Positions 12,690 to 22,569 of a stretch of 64,000 nt of DNA are shown here, piece by piece. This DNA comes from Ampelocalamus luodianensis (Eukaryota > Streptophyta > Magnoliopsida > Poales > Poaceae), in the NCBI GenBank assembly GCA_036346255.1, contig CM070625.1, positions 16,763,488 to 16,827,487 of the forward strand, given 5' to 3'. The translations under genes were made by a program, and so were the position numbers. The notes below the pieces were generated by a model. The model saw only the letters and a program-made list of their open reading frames with translations, was not told the DNA's origin and ran no database searches. The number at the start of each line of letters is the position of its first letter. Position 1 is the first letter of the stretch.

Positions 12690-12990
12690 AAGTCGGCCGC
12701 CTCCTTCAAAGCAGCCGCATATCGGAGACAGACCTCACTACAGACAGATTTGTCAGGATGACCAGATATTTAATGACACATATCACAGACGGTTTTTGTT
12801 ATGAACCATCTGTGATATTCCGGAGAAGTCACCGACGGTTCTATTTTTAGAACAATCTGTGCATGATCACAGACAGTTCTTATATTTAAAACCATCTGTG
12901 AAACTTATCATAGATATGTGCTATTAAATAACTAGTAGTCCCGACAGATATGTCTGTAGTGAGATTTGTCTCTAATATGCGGTTTCTTTG
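12690..12990. repeat. imperfect palindrome / CACTA-type MITE with CACTACAGACA ends
   Basis: CACTACAGACAGATTTGTC at about 12738 faces GACAGATATGTCTGTAGTG ending at about 12958, with CACAGACGGTT motifs between. The inverted symmetry continues outside these ends (CCTTCAAAGCAGCCGCATAT against the reverse of ATGCGGTTTCTTTGAAG), so the palindrome is larger than a simple MITE. No matching target duplication is visible. Confidence 0.65.
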
Positions 12991-13314
12991 AAGAAGATGG
13001 CGAGTACACCTAAGAAAGCAACCAAGCCCACCATGAAGCATGATTTTTTACGGGGGATCATCCACGCAGCATGAAGAGGATAACATAGTAGCCACGACCT
13101 AGCTACTTCATCGAACCTGACACACAGTAGCCAAGTTCAAGATGCATGGCTGCCAGGAGAGCACCAGGTAATCATACACTCCAGTGTGTCAAGTTCGATG
13201 AAGTAGGCCGTGGTTGTTGTCTCATCTTTCTTATGCTGCGTGGATGACCCCCAAAAAAAATCATGTTTCGTGGTGGGCATGGTTGCTTTCTTAGGCGTAC
13301 ACACCATCTTCTTT
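12988..13314. repeat. long inverted repeat (hairpin), about 130-bp arms, 58-bp loop
   Basis: Arm 12988-13125 is the imperfect reverse complement of 13184-13314. Both arms share GTACACCTAAGAAAGCAACC-like and CATCCACGCAGCAT segments. Each arm starts a short ORF (MASTPKKATKPT on plus; MVCTPKKATMPT on minus). It lies inside the CACTA complex next to the TNP2 start. A transcript would fold into a hairpin. Confidence 0.75.
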
Positions 13315-13321
13315 GGCGTGC

Positions 13322-13560
13322 CATATCACAAACGGTTCTTATTAAAGAAAGTCTATGATATTTGGTCTACAAGCATAATTTTAGAACAATTTGTCATTAT
13401 CACAGACGGTTTTAAACACAAATGGTCTTTGATTATCCGATTATCACAGACGGGTATATTCTAGAATAGTCTGTGAATTATCACATATTGTTCTTATTAA
13501 AAAAAAGTCTGTGATATGCGACCATATCACAGACGGTTTGTGCTAGTTCCATCTATAGCT
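13322..13560. repeat. internal CACTA subterminal array
   Basis: Contains CACAAACGGTT, CACAGACGGTT and related motifs, then the block TTCAGTAAACATGTTCAACA followed by CTTCAACTCCAAAC that recurs at about 14940. It marks one end of the module carrying the F-box-type gene. Confidence 0.7.
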
Positions 13561-13706
13561 AAAAAATATTCAGTAAACATGTTCAACATAGACAGTAACT
13601 TCAACTCCAAACAGCGTGGCCAGTCGCTTCTTACAAATGATTTTCTTAAAACAGTTTCTGTTAAGTATCACTAAAACCGCTAATTTTATACCAAGTAGTT
13701 CAACAC

Positions 13707-14475
13707 CTATGCAAAGAATTTGGCGTACTCATGCCTAATTCTACAACCATCACTGCAGAAGTCGACGTAATCACCCCACCCTTCTATCACACTGTAGCCG
13801 ATTCTCGTGCACCGGTGGCCGTCCTTCGGTAGCACCAACACCCAGCCTTCTGCAGCAAGCCTCCGGCACCGCCTACACTGCTGGTTAATCCTCTTGGCCG
13901 TCTCACACCTACCGCAGGCCAGCTCGCCCTCGACCTAGCTGATGTAGTGCTTTCCAACGTTGTGTGCCTTGTGGCCGTGTAGAGGAGGAGGCCGAGCACA
14001 TAGGCCGCGGCCTTGTGGCCGGCGGCCACCGCCCGATCGAGGCACACGAGGCCGCGCTGCATGTCCTGGTGTGCGAAGATGTGCGTGAGGCCGTCGATGA
14101 AGCAAGTCTCCGAGTTACCCACGCCGGCCAAGTGGTTGACGACGGCGAGGTAGCGCTCGTTGTCTAGCCACTTCATCACCTTCTTCCGCTCCAGCGCCAC
14201 GCGCCTCCCCACAACGCACTCCTTGGACGCCTTATACATGGCCTTGCACGTGGTTTGTAGGGTGCAGAGGTCACCATGGGTTGAGAAGATCACGTGACCA
14301 CGAGGCCGACGATGTCAACGACGACATCATGAGAAAGAGCGACAACGATCATCGACCTCCTCACCTTGGTCCTTGCCATCATGCTCCGCATGCTCACCAT
14401 GGCGTGCGACGGTACTAAATAGCTTTGTACATGTTCCATACCGTGCGTGCATGTTACTGCTAGATATGGAAGCAT
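13707..14475 (-). pseudogene. captured F-box / Sel1-like gene of the At1g67623/At2g35280 type, broken
   Basis: Minus-strand protein pieces read ALSHDVVVDIVGLVV, then DLCTLQTTCKAMYKASKE (an F-box), then WLDNERYLAVVNHLAGVGN and GLVCLDRAVAAGHKAAAYVLG (a Sel1/TPR-like repeat). A cysteine-rich tail follows (CGRCETAKRINQQCRRCRRL, later FCSDGCRIRHEYAKFF) with a stop at 13707. F-box proteins of this group are presumed SCF ubiquitin-ligase adaptors. There is a frameshift near 14290 and an in-frame TAG near 13930. The gene sits between two CACTA subterminal arrays, so it is most likely host sequence captured by a CACTA element. The GC content of the segment is higher than that of its flanks. Confidence 0.7.
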
Positions 14476-14539
14476 CGTAACATCGGTGGGCGAGACGAAG
14501 AGACACTTCGCGCAGAAGCCGAAGCGGCATTGAACATAT

Positions 14540-14860
14540 CATAGATACTTTCAACCACAAACCGTGTGTGATACAAAAATTATCAACAAACGGTTATATT
14601 TAAAAACCGTCTGTGAAGTCTGCAACAATCACAGATGATTCTTATTAAAATTCGTCTGTGATAATTATGTATCACAGATGGTTCTAGCCATCACTAGTAA
14701 TATAGACAATTATGCTTGTAAAACCGTCTATGATAATTACAACACTGACGGTTTCCAAAAACCATGTGTGATGAGACGTCTAGTATAACTGTTTTGTAGT
14801 ACATCACAGACAATTTGTTCCACTAAATCGCCTATGATAGTTCCTTCTATAGCTATTTTT
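14540..14860. repeat. internal CACTA subterminal array with a CACTA end
   Basis: Alternating CACAGATGGTT / AACCGTCTGTGA motifs. Near 14785-14802 the minus strand reads ACTACAAAACAGTTATAC then GACGTCTCATCACA, matching the outer right end of the complex (AAACGTCTCATCACA near 16235). This is the best internal CACTA terminus. It directly abuts the start of the next module. Confidence 0.72.
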
Positions 14861-15119
14861 TTCTTTTTTCGGCTAGCATCAGGAGTAAATATGTATGACT
14901 TGTTTTTCACCATAGACATAAAAGACAGTAAGATAAACACGTTATTCAGTAAACATGTTCAATATAGACAATAACTTCAACTCCAAATTAGATTTTTTAA
15001 AATTATTTTTTATATTTACATATGGCCAAACAGCTTGGCCAGTCGATTCTTACAAAATATTTTCTTAAAAAAGTTGAAATAAAAAGATTAACTTATTTCC
15101 TACGGCCTAGGTAGTCTGC

Positions 15120-15310
15120 TATCTCCGTCTTCAATTCTTCATTTATGAATTTTTGTGAGGGCTCTGACCAAGATATGGTTATGGCATTGAAGGGTTTTCC
15201 AAAATTCATACAATTTCTCTTTCATGGTCGTTACCGTGAGGTTCCTCATAAAACATGTTTACTTGTTGATTTCGCCCACCTGCATCCATCGCTCGATTTT
15301 GCCTAAAGAA
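15120..15310. repeat. fragment shared with the LTR/MITE junction at 36.06-36.44 kb
   Basis: TTTTTGTGAGGGCTC, AAAATTCATACAATTT, CCCACCTG/GCATCCATCG and CGATTTTGC occur in the same order at 36075-36380. The fragment spans the boundary between an LTR end and a neighbouring MITE there. It appears to be a copied junction carried in the CACTA module. Confidence 0.55.
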
Positions 15311-15345
15311 TTTTAACGCTTCCCTAAACATGACTTAAGGACCAA

Positions 15346-15727
15346 GTGGAAATGCGCCTAGAGGCTCTCTTCCCTCGCTCTAGGTGTCTTGGCATGGTCT
15401 ACCCGATCGGCCGCCGCCTTGATGTCGCATTCCAACCGACGGTAATCTTCCTGGAGACGTGCAACATCTTCCTCGAGGACTACGTCAATGGTGCGGTTAG
15501 CTCGTCGGAAGAGGGAGACCACCCGGAAGACGTGGCGGAAGGAGGATGTCAAGACAGCGGAAGATGTCCACCATATGTTCCGGCATAACCTCCACCGGAG
15601 GAGGGAGGACGCTGTTCGCATAGTGTCTTTCCGCAGCATCCGCCAGCGTACGGCCAGTGAGGTGCTCGTACAAAATGGCTAAGTAAGCCATCAACACCGG
15701 TGTCAGGGGAGAAGAGTGGGGATCCAT
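15346..15727 (-). pseudogene. unrecognised coiled-coil protein gene fragment in a CACTA module
   Basis: From the ATG at 15727 the minus strand reads MDPHSSPLTPVLMAYLAILY followed by EHLTGRTLADAAERHYAN and VLPPPVEVMPEHMVDIF. After a frameshift near 15500 it reads RANRTIDVVLEEDVARLQED and YRRLECDIKAAADRVDHA, a likely coiled coil of charged heptads. I do not recognise the family. A broken sequence with the motif VVLAYLALIYEHLSG and a similar helical C-terminal half lies at 29.2-29.7 kb. Both are GC-rich and disrupted. This one lies between CACTA subterminal arrays and is probably a captured gene. Confidence 0.5.
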
Positions 15728-15929
15728 TGTTTTTTCTAACTCTACTAGTTGTAGATGGAGGGTGCAAAAGATAGTAGAGCGATGTAGGGATTCATCTTCG
15801 GTGGCGGATGATTATTTTTATAAAATTGTTGGCGCGTGAGACGAAGAGACGCATCGTAATGTCGGCGCGTGAGACGAAGGGATGCATCGTGTGGGAGCAG
15901 CGAAGCGACATTGATGCGTTTAAGAGATA

Positions 15930-16265
15930 TATATCATAGACACTTCCAACCACAAACCGTCTGTGATACGTAATTATCATCGATAGTTCTTGTTAAGAAC
16001 CGTCTGGGAATTATTACAGACGGTTCTTTTTAAAAATCGCTGGGATGTCTCTAATTACCACAGATAGTTCTGAAAAAGAACTATCTGTGAATTATTACAG
16101 ACAGTTTTATGTAAAAACAGTCTATGATAATTACGTATCACAAATGGTTCTAGTTGTCGCTGGTAACATAGATAGCCGCGCTTTTAAAACTGTCTGTGAT
16201 AATTACAACACTGACGATTATGAGGAACCGTATGTGATGAGACGTTTAATATAGTTTTTTTTGTA
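15930..16265. repeat. CACTA subterminal repeat array (right end)
   Basis: Motifs such as AACCGTCTGTGATA and ATTACAGACGGTT in alternating orientation. The terminus is TATAGTTTTTTTTGTAATAA, which on the minus strand resembles a degenerate CACTA end. It mirrors the array at 3610-4130. Confidence 0.75.
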
Positions 16266-16780
16266 ATAATGTATTCAACAGCATATAATGAATTGTCCCA
16301 ATAAACAATTAGGATTCTGGACAGTTACAGTAGCACCTGTGTAAATATGCAAGACGGATCTACCACTGCAGCAGGTTCAGCAGCCAAACCAATGTTTATT
16401 AGCGATGAGCAAGGGAGGTGTGGTGGTCCCCAGCCTGCTGCCCAACCTTCTCCTCCGATCATCCAATCCAATGTCACCATTGTTAGCTAGTGAACTGTGA
16501 AACACGTGGTTCAGCTCCTAGATAGTTCCTAGTTCCTACCGCTACAGGCATATCTGATACGAGGTACCTAAAAGCAATGAATTATATGGTACACTGGCAC
16601 AGTTTAACGCAGATTTGGAACTGTAGCCTACTTAAGAAACGCATATCTTTTCTCCGGCAACCTACTGTTCTGAATCCGAAACCAGCCTAGCTTGGCCAGT
16701 GTCAGATGTGACACCTCGCTTGATTCCATCCATCGTTAGAGTTCATCATCAGCTATAATTCGGATATGGATAGGCTAGGT
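16266..16780. other. intergenic, no recognised feature
   Basis: No coding pattern, terminal repeat or RNA gene seen. Confidence 0.45.
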
Positions 16781-16784
16781 TAGG

Positions 16785-18290
16785 GCACAATAAAATTTTT
16801 TACCATATAAACCACAACACAATACGGGTAAGATATCGTAGATCCTTAAGACTAGATATTCAATGCAGCGGAAAAAGAGTTGGAGTAGTCCGGACTAATG
16901 TCGCGCGTGTTAATGTAGTGGAAGTAGTTGGTCGTCCAACGTCCTTGGTTATCGATCGTCTCCTCCAGAGCCCCTCGTGTTCCTTACGTACGTCACGGAT
17001 CATTTTCGATCGGCGTAGCAGCAATTGCAACAATGCATCTACGGTATCCACATGTTCAGGAGTAGAATATCGTGCACATATGTGCTAACACCAACGCGCA
17101 CGTACGGTAGGGCCTTCGGGGAGGAAGTAGCTAGGGTTTCGGTGGGTGGTGCAACATCTCCCAAAAGCACCCACGTCTCCCCTTATAAAGAGCCCCTAAC
17201 AGATCCCTACGTTACAAACTCATTAGAACTCTTAACCACATACGAATTATAATCCGATTTAAGCATCTAACGGATCAAATCCGAAGTAGTTTGTTCCAAC
17301 CCATTAAATGTGTGACCCTGTAGGTTCATGCGTAATCGACCATGACCTGAAAACTCTTTTCCAATCCACAAGTCGGTAACAGTTCCTAGCAGAACATAAC
17401 GACTCCCCAATACACATAAAGATCATATCGAACGAACCTTTATAAAGCTCATGTGCTGATCCTTTGCCTCATGATACCAGATCAAACTCAAGGTGAGATA
17501 TGTATCATCCTATGATAGCTCAATCCTTCACTCATACTTGTAGTGGATTACTTAGTTGTAGTTGACTCATCAACCATATTCGGTATGGTCATGCACTTTC
17601 TTAATCAAGCCACATCGAGGCCTAGAGATATATCTTCCGTTAGAGGAGTGACAAATTCCATCTTGATCGCTCACATTCCTTCGTGTGTTTCATAATAAAC
17701 CCGAAAACAACCTTTATGACTATCTATTTACGGAGTATCCTTTGACAACCCCTAAGTAAACTACTACACATGTAGAAAATCATGACCACTTTATGTCTAA
17801 GGATCCCACATACACTATGTATAAGACCAAGTGACCAACTCATAACACTTAAGAATATAACCATTCTCGCGGTGTCTCAAGGCGGATCAATATAACACTA
17901 TGTTTTTCAACATATATCCACATTATTGATTTGATATTTCATATTCATGATCCGTGAAATGTAATCATTAATCAATACATGTGTTGATCCATAAATCATA
18001 AGTGTCCTACATAATGACATAAGATCAGAGATGTTTAGAATAACCTCATAAACATAAATAGAGAGTTTCACAAGCAACTCACATATTTGCCGATCAATAT
18101 AAATGATATTTCATTCAATTGATAAAATAACATATTATTCAAAAATTTATAAACATAGGAGCGATACAATCATATCTATAGTTGCCTCTGGACATATCAC
18201 TAATAATCACAACGTAAAACACATAGTAAGCGCAGTTGCACATCCAAGTACTGACACATGCATGTGGATAGCATTGCACTCGATCTTGTT
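16785..18290 (-). mobile_element. LTR of a retrotransposon (Copia-like), minus orientation
   Basis: A long non-coding block with LTR-type layout on the minus strand. It has an AT-rich U3 (about 17200-18290), a TATA box CTTTATAAGG at 17181-17190, and a leader with GGGGAGACGTGGGTGCTTTT and GAAACCCTAGC. Phrases such as GGGTCACACATTTAATGGG are ones I associate with grass Copia LTRs, from memory only. I cannot fix the exact ends or a target duplication. No pol genes flank it, so it may be a solo LTR. Confidence 0.55.
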
Positions 18291-18299
18291 GTCTTGGGG

Positions 18300-19832
18300 A
18301 CACGCTTATCTCTGTAGTTATGTCAGGGCGGTAATTAACTTAGCAAGGAGAATCAATTGCAGATCAATTTGCTCGAAGAACGGAAGACGACGATGAGCAT
18401 ATTGTAGTGGTCGTTTGCATCATTTTGTCGTCCTGAAAAAAAGACTGCTTAATCTGGACCACACTGGTGCTTGTGGTAGGCATGCCGCAGCAGGCGCAAA
18501 CGACATCCACGAGATAATGACAGGATTAACACATGCCTGAAAAATTGCGAGCATATTGTAGTTTTTAATGCACAAGTAGTAGATTAATCCAGACCAGTGA
18601 GGGGCTGTAGTTTCGTAAGGTTGTGCTGTTACACTGTTACACCGACAAGCCATTGATCACTGAAAGCAAGTGATCGATGGGGAAACGCAAGTCAGACAGA
18701 AAACTGAAGAAAAACCCAGAGGAAAAAGAAATCATTCGACTTGTAAGAGTTATTATATAGTATGCGTAATGCATTCATGGTTCAGGGATTCTCACCTGTT
18801 CGTGTTAAATCGGTCTGGACTGGGATATGTGGGTATGGAATCTCATTTACATCTATATTATCCTGATTTACCCATATTTTTTTACCGATTATTATAAATG
18901 ATTCGGACTGATTTTGACTGGTTTTGGGCTCTTGTTTTAGAAGTTAGCCATTATACACCAAAGACCCCTGTTTTGAGCGGAATATTTGTATGAGAAATTA
19001 CAACGAGTTTGCTAAAAAAACCTGCCGCCGGAAACCGCTATCCGGCTTTGGTTTCCGAAGCGCAGCGGCGACACGGACGGACGTACCGCGCCAGGAGGGG
19101 GAAAGAGACAAAAGCAAGCATGTGCGTGAAAGGCACTCGTCCGCGTTTGAGCCACACGAGCAGGGGCAGCCGGGCAAAAAGTCTCGGCGAAGGACGCGCG
19201 CAGAGGGCGGAGGCGGAGATGCGACCGCGGCAGCGGGTGGTTCGAACGGTCCGGACCACTGTTACACGCGTGATGCGTGCGCATACTCTCTTTGTTTTTT
19301 AACCCATCGAAAGCTGCGTGACGCGTACGTGTGTGGGCGGGGTGGTACGTCGTACGCCCGCGGATGCCGACATGGTACAACAGCTAGCGTGGCTTTTGTT
19401 GCGGAGATGTGTGCATGCTGCGGTCTTGGCCTTGGTCTTGGTGGTGGATCGATGTAGGCACGTTTGGCTGGATCTCGGCCCGATCGTCAAATTCGAGCGA
19501 GAGATGATGCGGTTTCTGCGGAACTGTGCCGCGCGGAGTTACGACTAACGAGAACTTGAAATTCTTGCTAGACAGCGACGTGAGAAACAAAAGTAGAAAA
19601 CACAACGTATTATGTGTGTTTGATTGGGATTTGAAATAGCTGGGCTAACTACTTGGTCGTCAAGGTCCTTTTTTTTTCGCATGACAACGGACGTCTATAG
19701 CTTAAACTAGCTTTGTTTAATTGGATAGGTTTACTGGGTTAATAGTATAAGAAAGTTATACGAACTAGTTTAGAAGGGTCATCTTACTTCAATTTTTTTT
19801 GTAGATTTGAGCCTGACAGTTAATTAGAAGGT
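18300..19832. other. intergenic; GC-rich stretch at about 19020-19550 without recognised gene
   Basis: The GC-rich part holds several overlapping ORFs of up to 155 codons on both strands. None resembles a known protein, and the stop-free frames are explained by base composition. It could be a remnant of a leader or a CpG-rich fragment. Confidence 0.4.
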
Positions 19833-19840
19833 GCTTTGAG

Positions 19841-20015
19841 CAGTGGTGGAGCCAAAATTTGAAACTATACGGTCAAATACATGAGTTTTTTTAAAAAAAG
19901 AGAAATGGATTTTGTTTATGAAATTTTTCACGAGTTCTTATATATACTTTTTTTTTGAAAAAAAAAGGTTCCAGGGGGTCAATTGACCCCAGACTTTAGA
20001 GTGACTTCGCCACTA
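19841..20015. mobile_element. hAT-type MITE with 8-bp target duplication
   Basis: Ends are CAGTGGTGGAGCCA and, reversed, TAGTGGCGAAGTCA. It is flanked by GCTTTGAG (19833-19840) and GTTTTGAG (20016-20023), an 8-bp duplication with one mismatch, as expected for hAT. The inner end GGGGGTCAATTGACCCC is typical of a widespread plant family. Length is 175 bp, non-coding. Confidence 0.75.
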
Positions 20016-20023
20016 GTTTTGAG

Positions 20024-22204
20024 CGAGCTGAACTAATTATCTCTAATTAGATATATTTGACGGGTTAAACCAGCTATTAACCTAGAACCAAATAAACCCC
20101 CAGGAGTATAGACCTTCTAGCAACGTAACGGCAACAGCTGGGATGGCAATTGGGAAACATGAATTTAGATAAAGATTTGGATAGTGGGATCTGCCAGAGA
20201 AAATCACTTTTTTGTGATCATAGGGGAGTAACCTGTTAGTCCTAATTCTTTTTTCTTTTTTTTTTGTGTGGAAAAGATGACAAAAAAAAGTAAGGAATTT
20301 GCTTGTAGCCATTAATCATTCTAACTTAAGCTGACGACTCAATCCTACGCCATAACTCATAAGAGACTGGCTCTGCCACTAATTTTTGAGCTAGCTCAAA
20401 TAGTTTACTGTCTCTTACTCTCTTGGTCACCTAGCTTAACCTGAACCAAGCGGAGTTTTGGCTTATTTAGCCTTTTTTTTTCCAAACCAAATAGCAAATC
20501 TAGCTCCCCACAATTGAAATGACAAAAAATGACACCGTTGCAAGTTAGTCAGACAACATGTGTCTCTTACCGTGCTCCCAATTCGCTGTAGCCACCTGTC
20601 GTTATCCCCGTGCACAGCAGGCTACCTGCCAAGCTTCCAGTCCGTGGCAGGATGGCGTGCACACATGGGCATCACGGACAGACATGTTTCTGCCGCGGAC
20701 TGGGAGCGCGGCAGGTGGGCTACCACGTCCTAGAGCGCAACAGGTGATCTACTGCGTATGAGGATTGCAGTAGGGGGTGCTACGCACAGAGAGCATGATA
20801 GAGATGCTATTTTTGTCATTTTGTATGTGAGAATACTAATTTACTATTTTGTTTTGAAAAGAGATCAAATAAATCAAAATCTCGAACAAAACGTTACAGC
20901 TCATAGGAGTATTCGAAAAATTGTATGGACGTGCGTGACCAAGTTGACGACGCGGCAACACCACGCTCATGTGCAACTAGTCGCTCCTGTCTCCCATGTG
21001 AAGCTTGTACTTGTAGAAACCCTGCGACTATTCTCATCAAAAAATACTATCTTGAATTGACCATCCAATTAGACCATTGTCCATATTATTTTTTTGAGTT
21101 GACGGTGCTGGACAAAGGATCCAGACGAAACAGTTAGAAACGGGATACTAGCTAGGCCAGTAGTGCCAGTTTTTTGTGTGAAGGGAAGTCAGAAAGTGCC
21201 ATGAAGTCACGCGTTTGCAGCGTTGAAATCCGAAAAATGCTACGTTTATGTGATTTTAGTTGAATTTCTTACTGTTGGATGTGCTTCTAACTAGATTCGT
21301 GCAACCTCCCCTCCACCTTCTTCGGTTCCGACAAGAGCCGCCACATCCACGGAAGTCGAACATGTGACATGCCGCATGCGTGAGCGCGGTCGAATGCTCC
21401 TTAGATTAACCATTTTGGTGTGAACATACGCCTATAGAATTTTTGCTAGTGATGCAGTAATTTTTGGTGTCGGGCTAGGGGTGGGATCGAGATGAATATT
21501 CCAGAGGGTATGAATGCAGTTTATATATTTCTCCACCTGAATAGTAGCTTTGCCAGCCATTTGAATTCGTATTCGAATGACTTTGAAAAAAATGTATTCA
21601 AATCAAACATAAAAAAGATACGGACGAGGATATGGTTTAGATTTGTTAAACCAAAATGTTGTATTGTTTGGTTTGTGTTTGAATTAGACAGTACAATTTA
21701 AGCATCATTTGTCACGACGTGTCTAATCATTGAACACTATTCTAGTTTAGCTAGTGTTTGTTCATGTTTTGTTCCTTAAGCACAACAAAATTACATAATC
21801 CAAGGATTCATTTACCCGCAACTATTATTTTTTGTAGCTCATATTTCAATTTGAATTAAAAATATGAATACAAATATGATTTGATCAACATGTGATTCAT
21901 TTTTCCTCCTGTTTCGACGCCTAGTTTGTATCAACTTGGGAGTAATGGGAATGAGGATACAATTCAGATTCTAAACTTATATTCCCACTTGTTTGTTATC
22001 GAATTGGTGCAAAGATGGCAACAATTGGTCGTTCTATTCTCATTCCGTTCCTCTGGACCAAACATGAGAAATCACATTTTCTCTATTCCTAACCGACAAC
22101 AAACAAACAAAATATAGTCGATCCAATGCCACTCTGGTCGAGTGGTGTTGTTCCACACTCCAGTAAAAATATATACCAAACACGGTATCTGAAGATCGTA
22201 AGTA
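20024..22204. other. intergenic, no recognised gene
   Basis: AT-rich with short imperfect duplications (for example gcaggctacc / gcaggtgggctacc near 20620-20730). No protein or element ends recognised. Confidence 0.4.
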
Positions 22205-22440
22205 AAGGGAACTATCTCTTGGTGTGGTAGTAGAGTTGTGGATGTACGACTCCAATCACAAGGGTTCAAATCCTGATGAACATATTTATGCACATGCGAG
22301 TACGCTTCAATAGGAATTTTGTGAGGTTTACGGATTTATCCTCAACTTCCATCAGTTTAGGCGTGTGCTAAGGAGACACACTAGCGTGTTTGTGCGTGTG
22401 GTGTGCGTGCATGGTGGTGTGTGTACATGTGTGTCTTTTC
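22205..22440 (+). mobile_element. tRNA-derived SINE
   Basis: The 5' part has an RNA polymerase III A-box-like TGGTGTGGTAGTAGAG (about 22220) and a B box GGGTTCAAATCC (22263-22274) about 40 bp downstream. The 3' part is TG-rich and ends near TGTGTGTCTTTTCTTG, as in grass SINE families with T-rich tails. The cloverleaf is not intact, so it is not a tRNA gene. Confidence 0.7.
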
Positions 22441-22569
22441 TTGTAATAGCAAAAGAAGATGGGGAGTAAGATTAGGTATAAGCATGTTGTTAGTTTTGCC
22501 TTTGATTGTGTAAATGTGGGTGAAGTGTATTCCAATATTGAGTTGGTTTCTTGTTCATATCGCAATGAA

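Larger units (their letters stand above)
3606..16265 (-). mobile_element. CACTA (En/Spm) transposon complex, degenerate and modular
   Basis: The complex is bounded by CACTA-like ends (ACTACACAAAGAGTCATCAC near 3607 and, on the minus strand, TTACAAAAAAAACTATATT near 16260) and by subterminal arrays of TCACAGACGGTT / AACCGTCTGTGA. It contains both CACTA gene types on the minus strand: a TNP2-type transposase (about 9104-12326) and a Transposase_24 plus Ulp1-like ORF (about 4462-7428). Extra arrays occur inside at about 8746, 12770, 13322 and 14540, so this is probably several nested or tandem CACTA derivatives rather than one element. All ORFs are broken. I could not identify a clean 3-bp target duplication, so the outer ends are approximate. 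Confidence 0.8.

Noticed and set aside
18990..19457. 155-codon ORF in GC-rich DNA
   Set aside because: Arg/Gly/Ala-rich in several frames on both strands, with no domain, start context or conserved motif; composition explains it.
22215..22290. possible tRNA gene
   Set aside because: A- and B-box motifs are present but the stems do not close, and the sequence continues into a TG-rich tail; fits a SINE.
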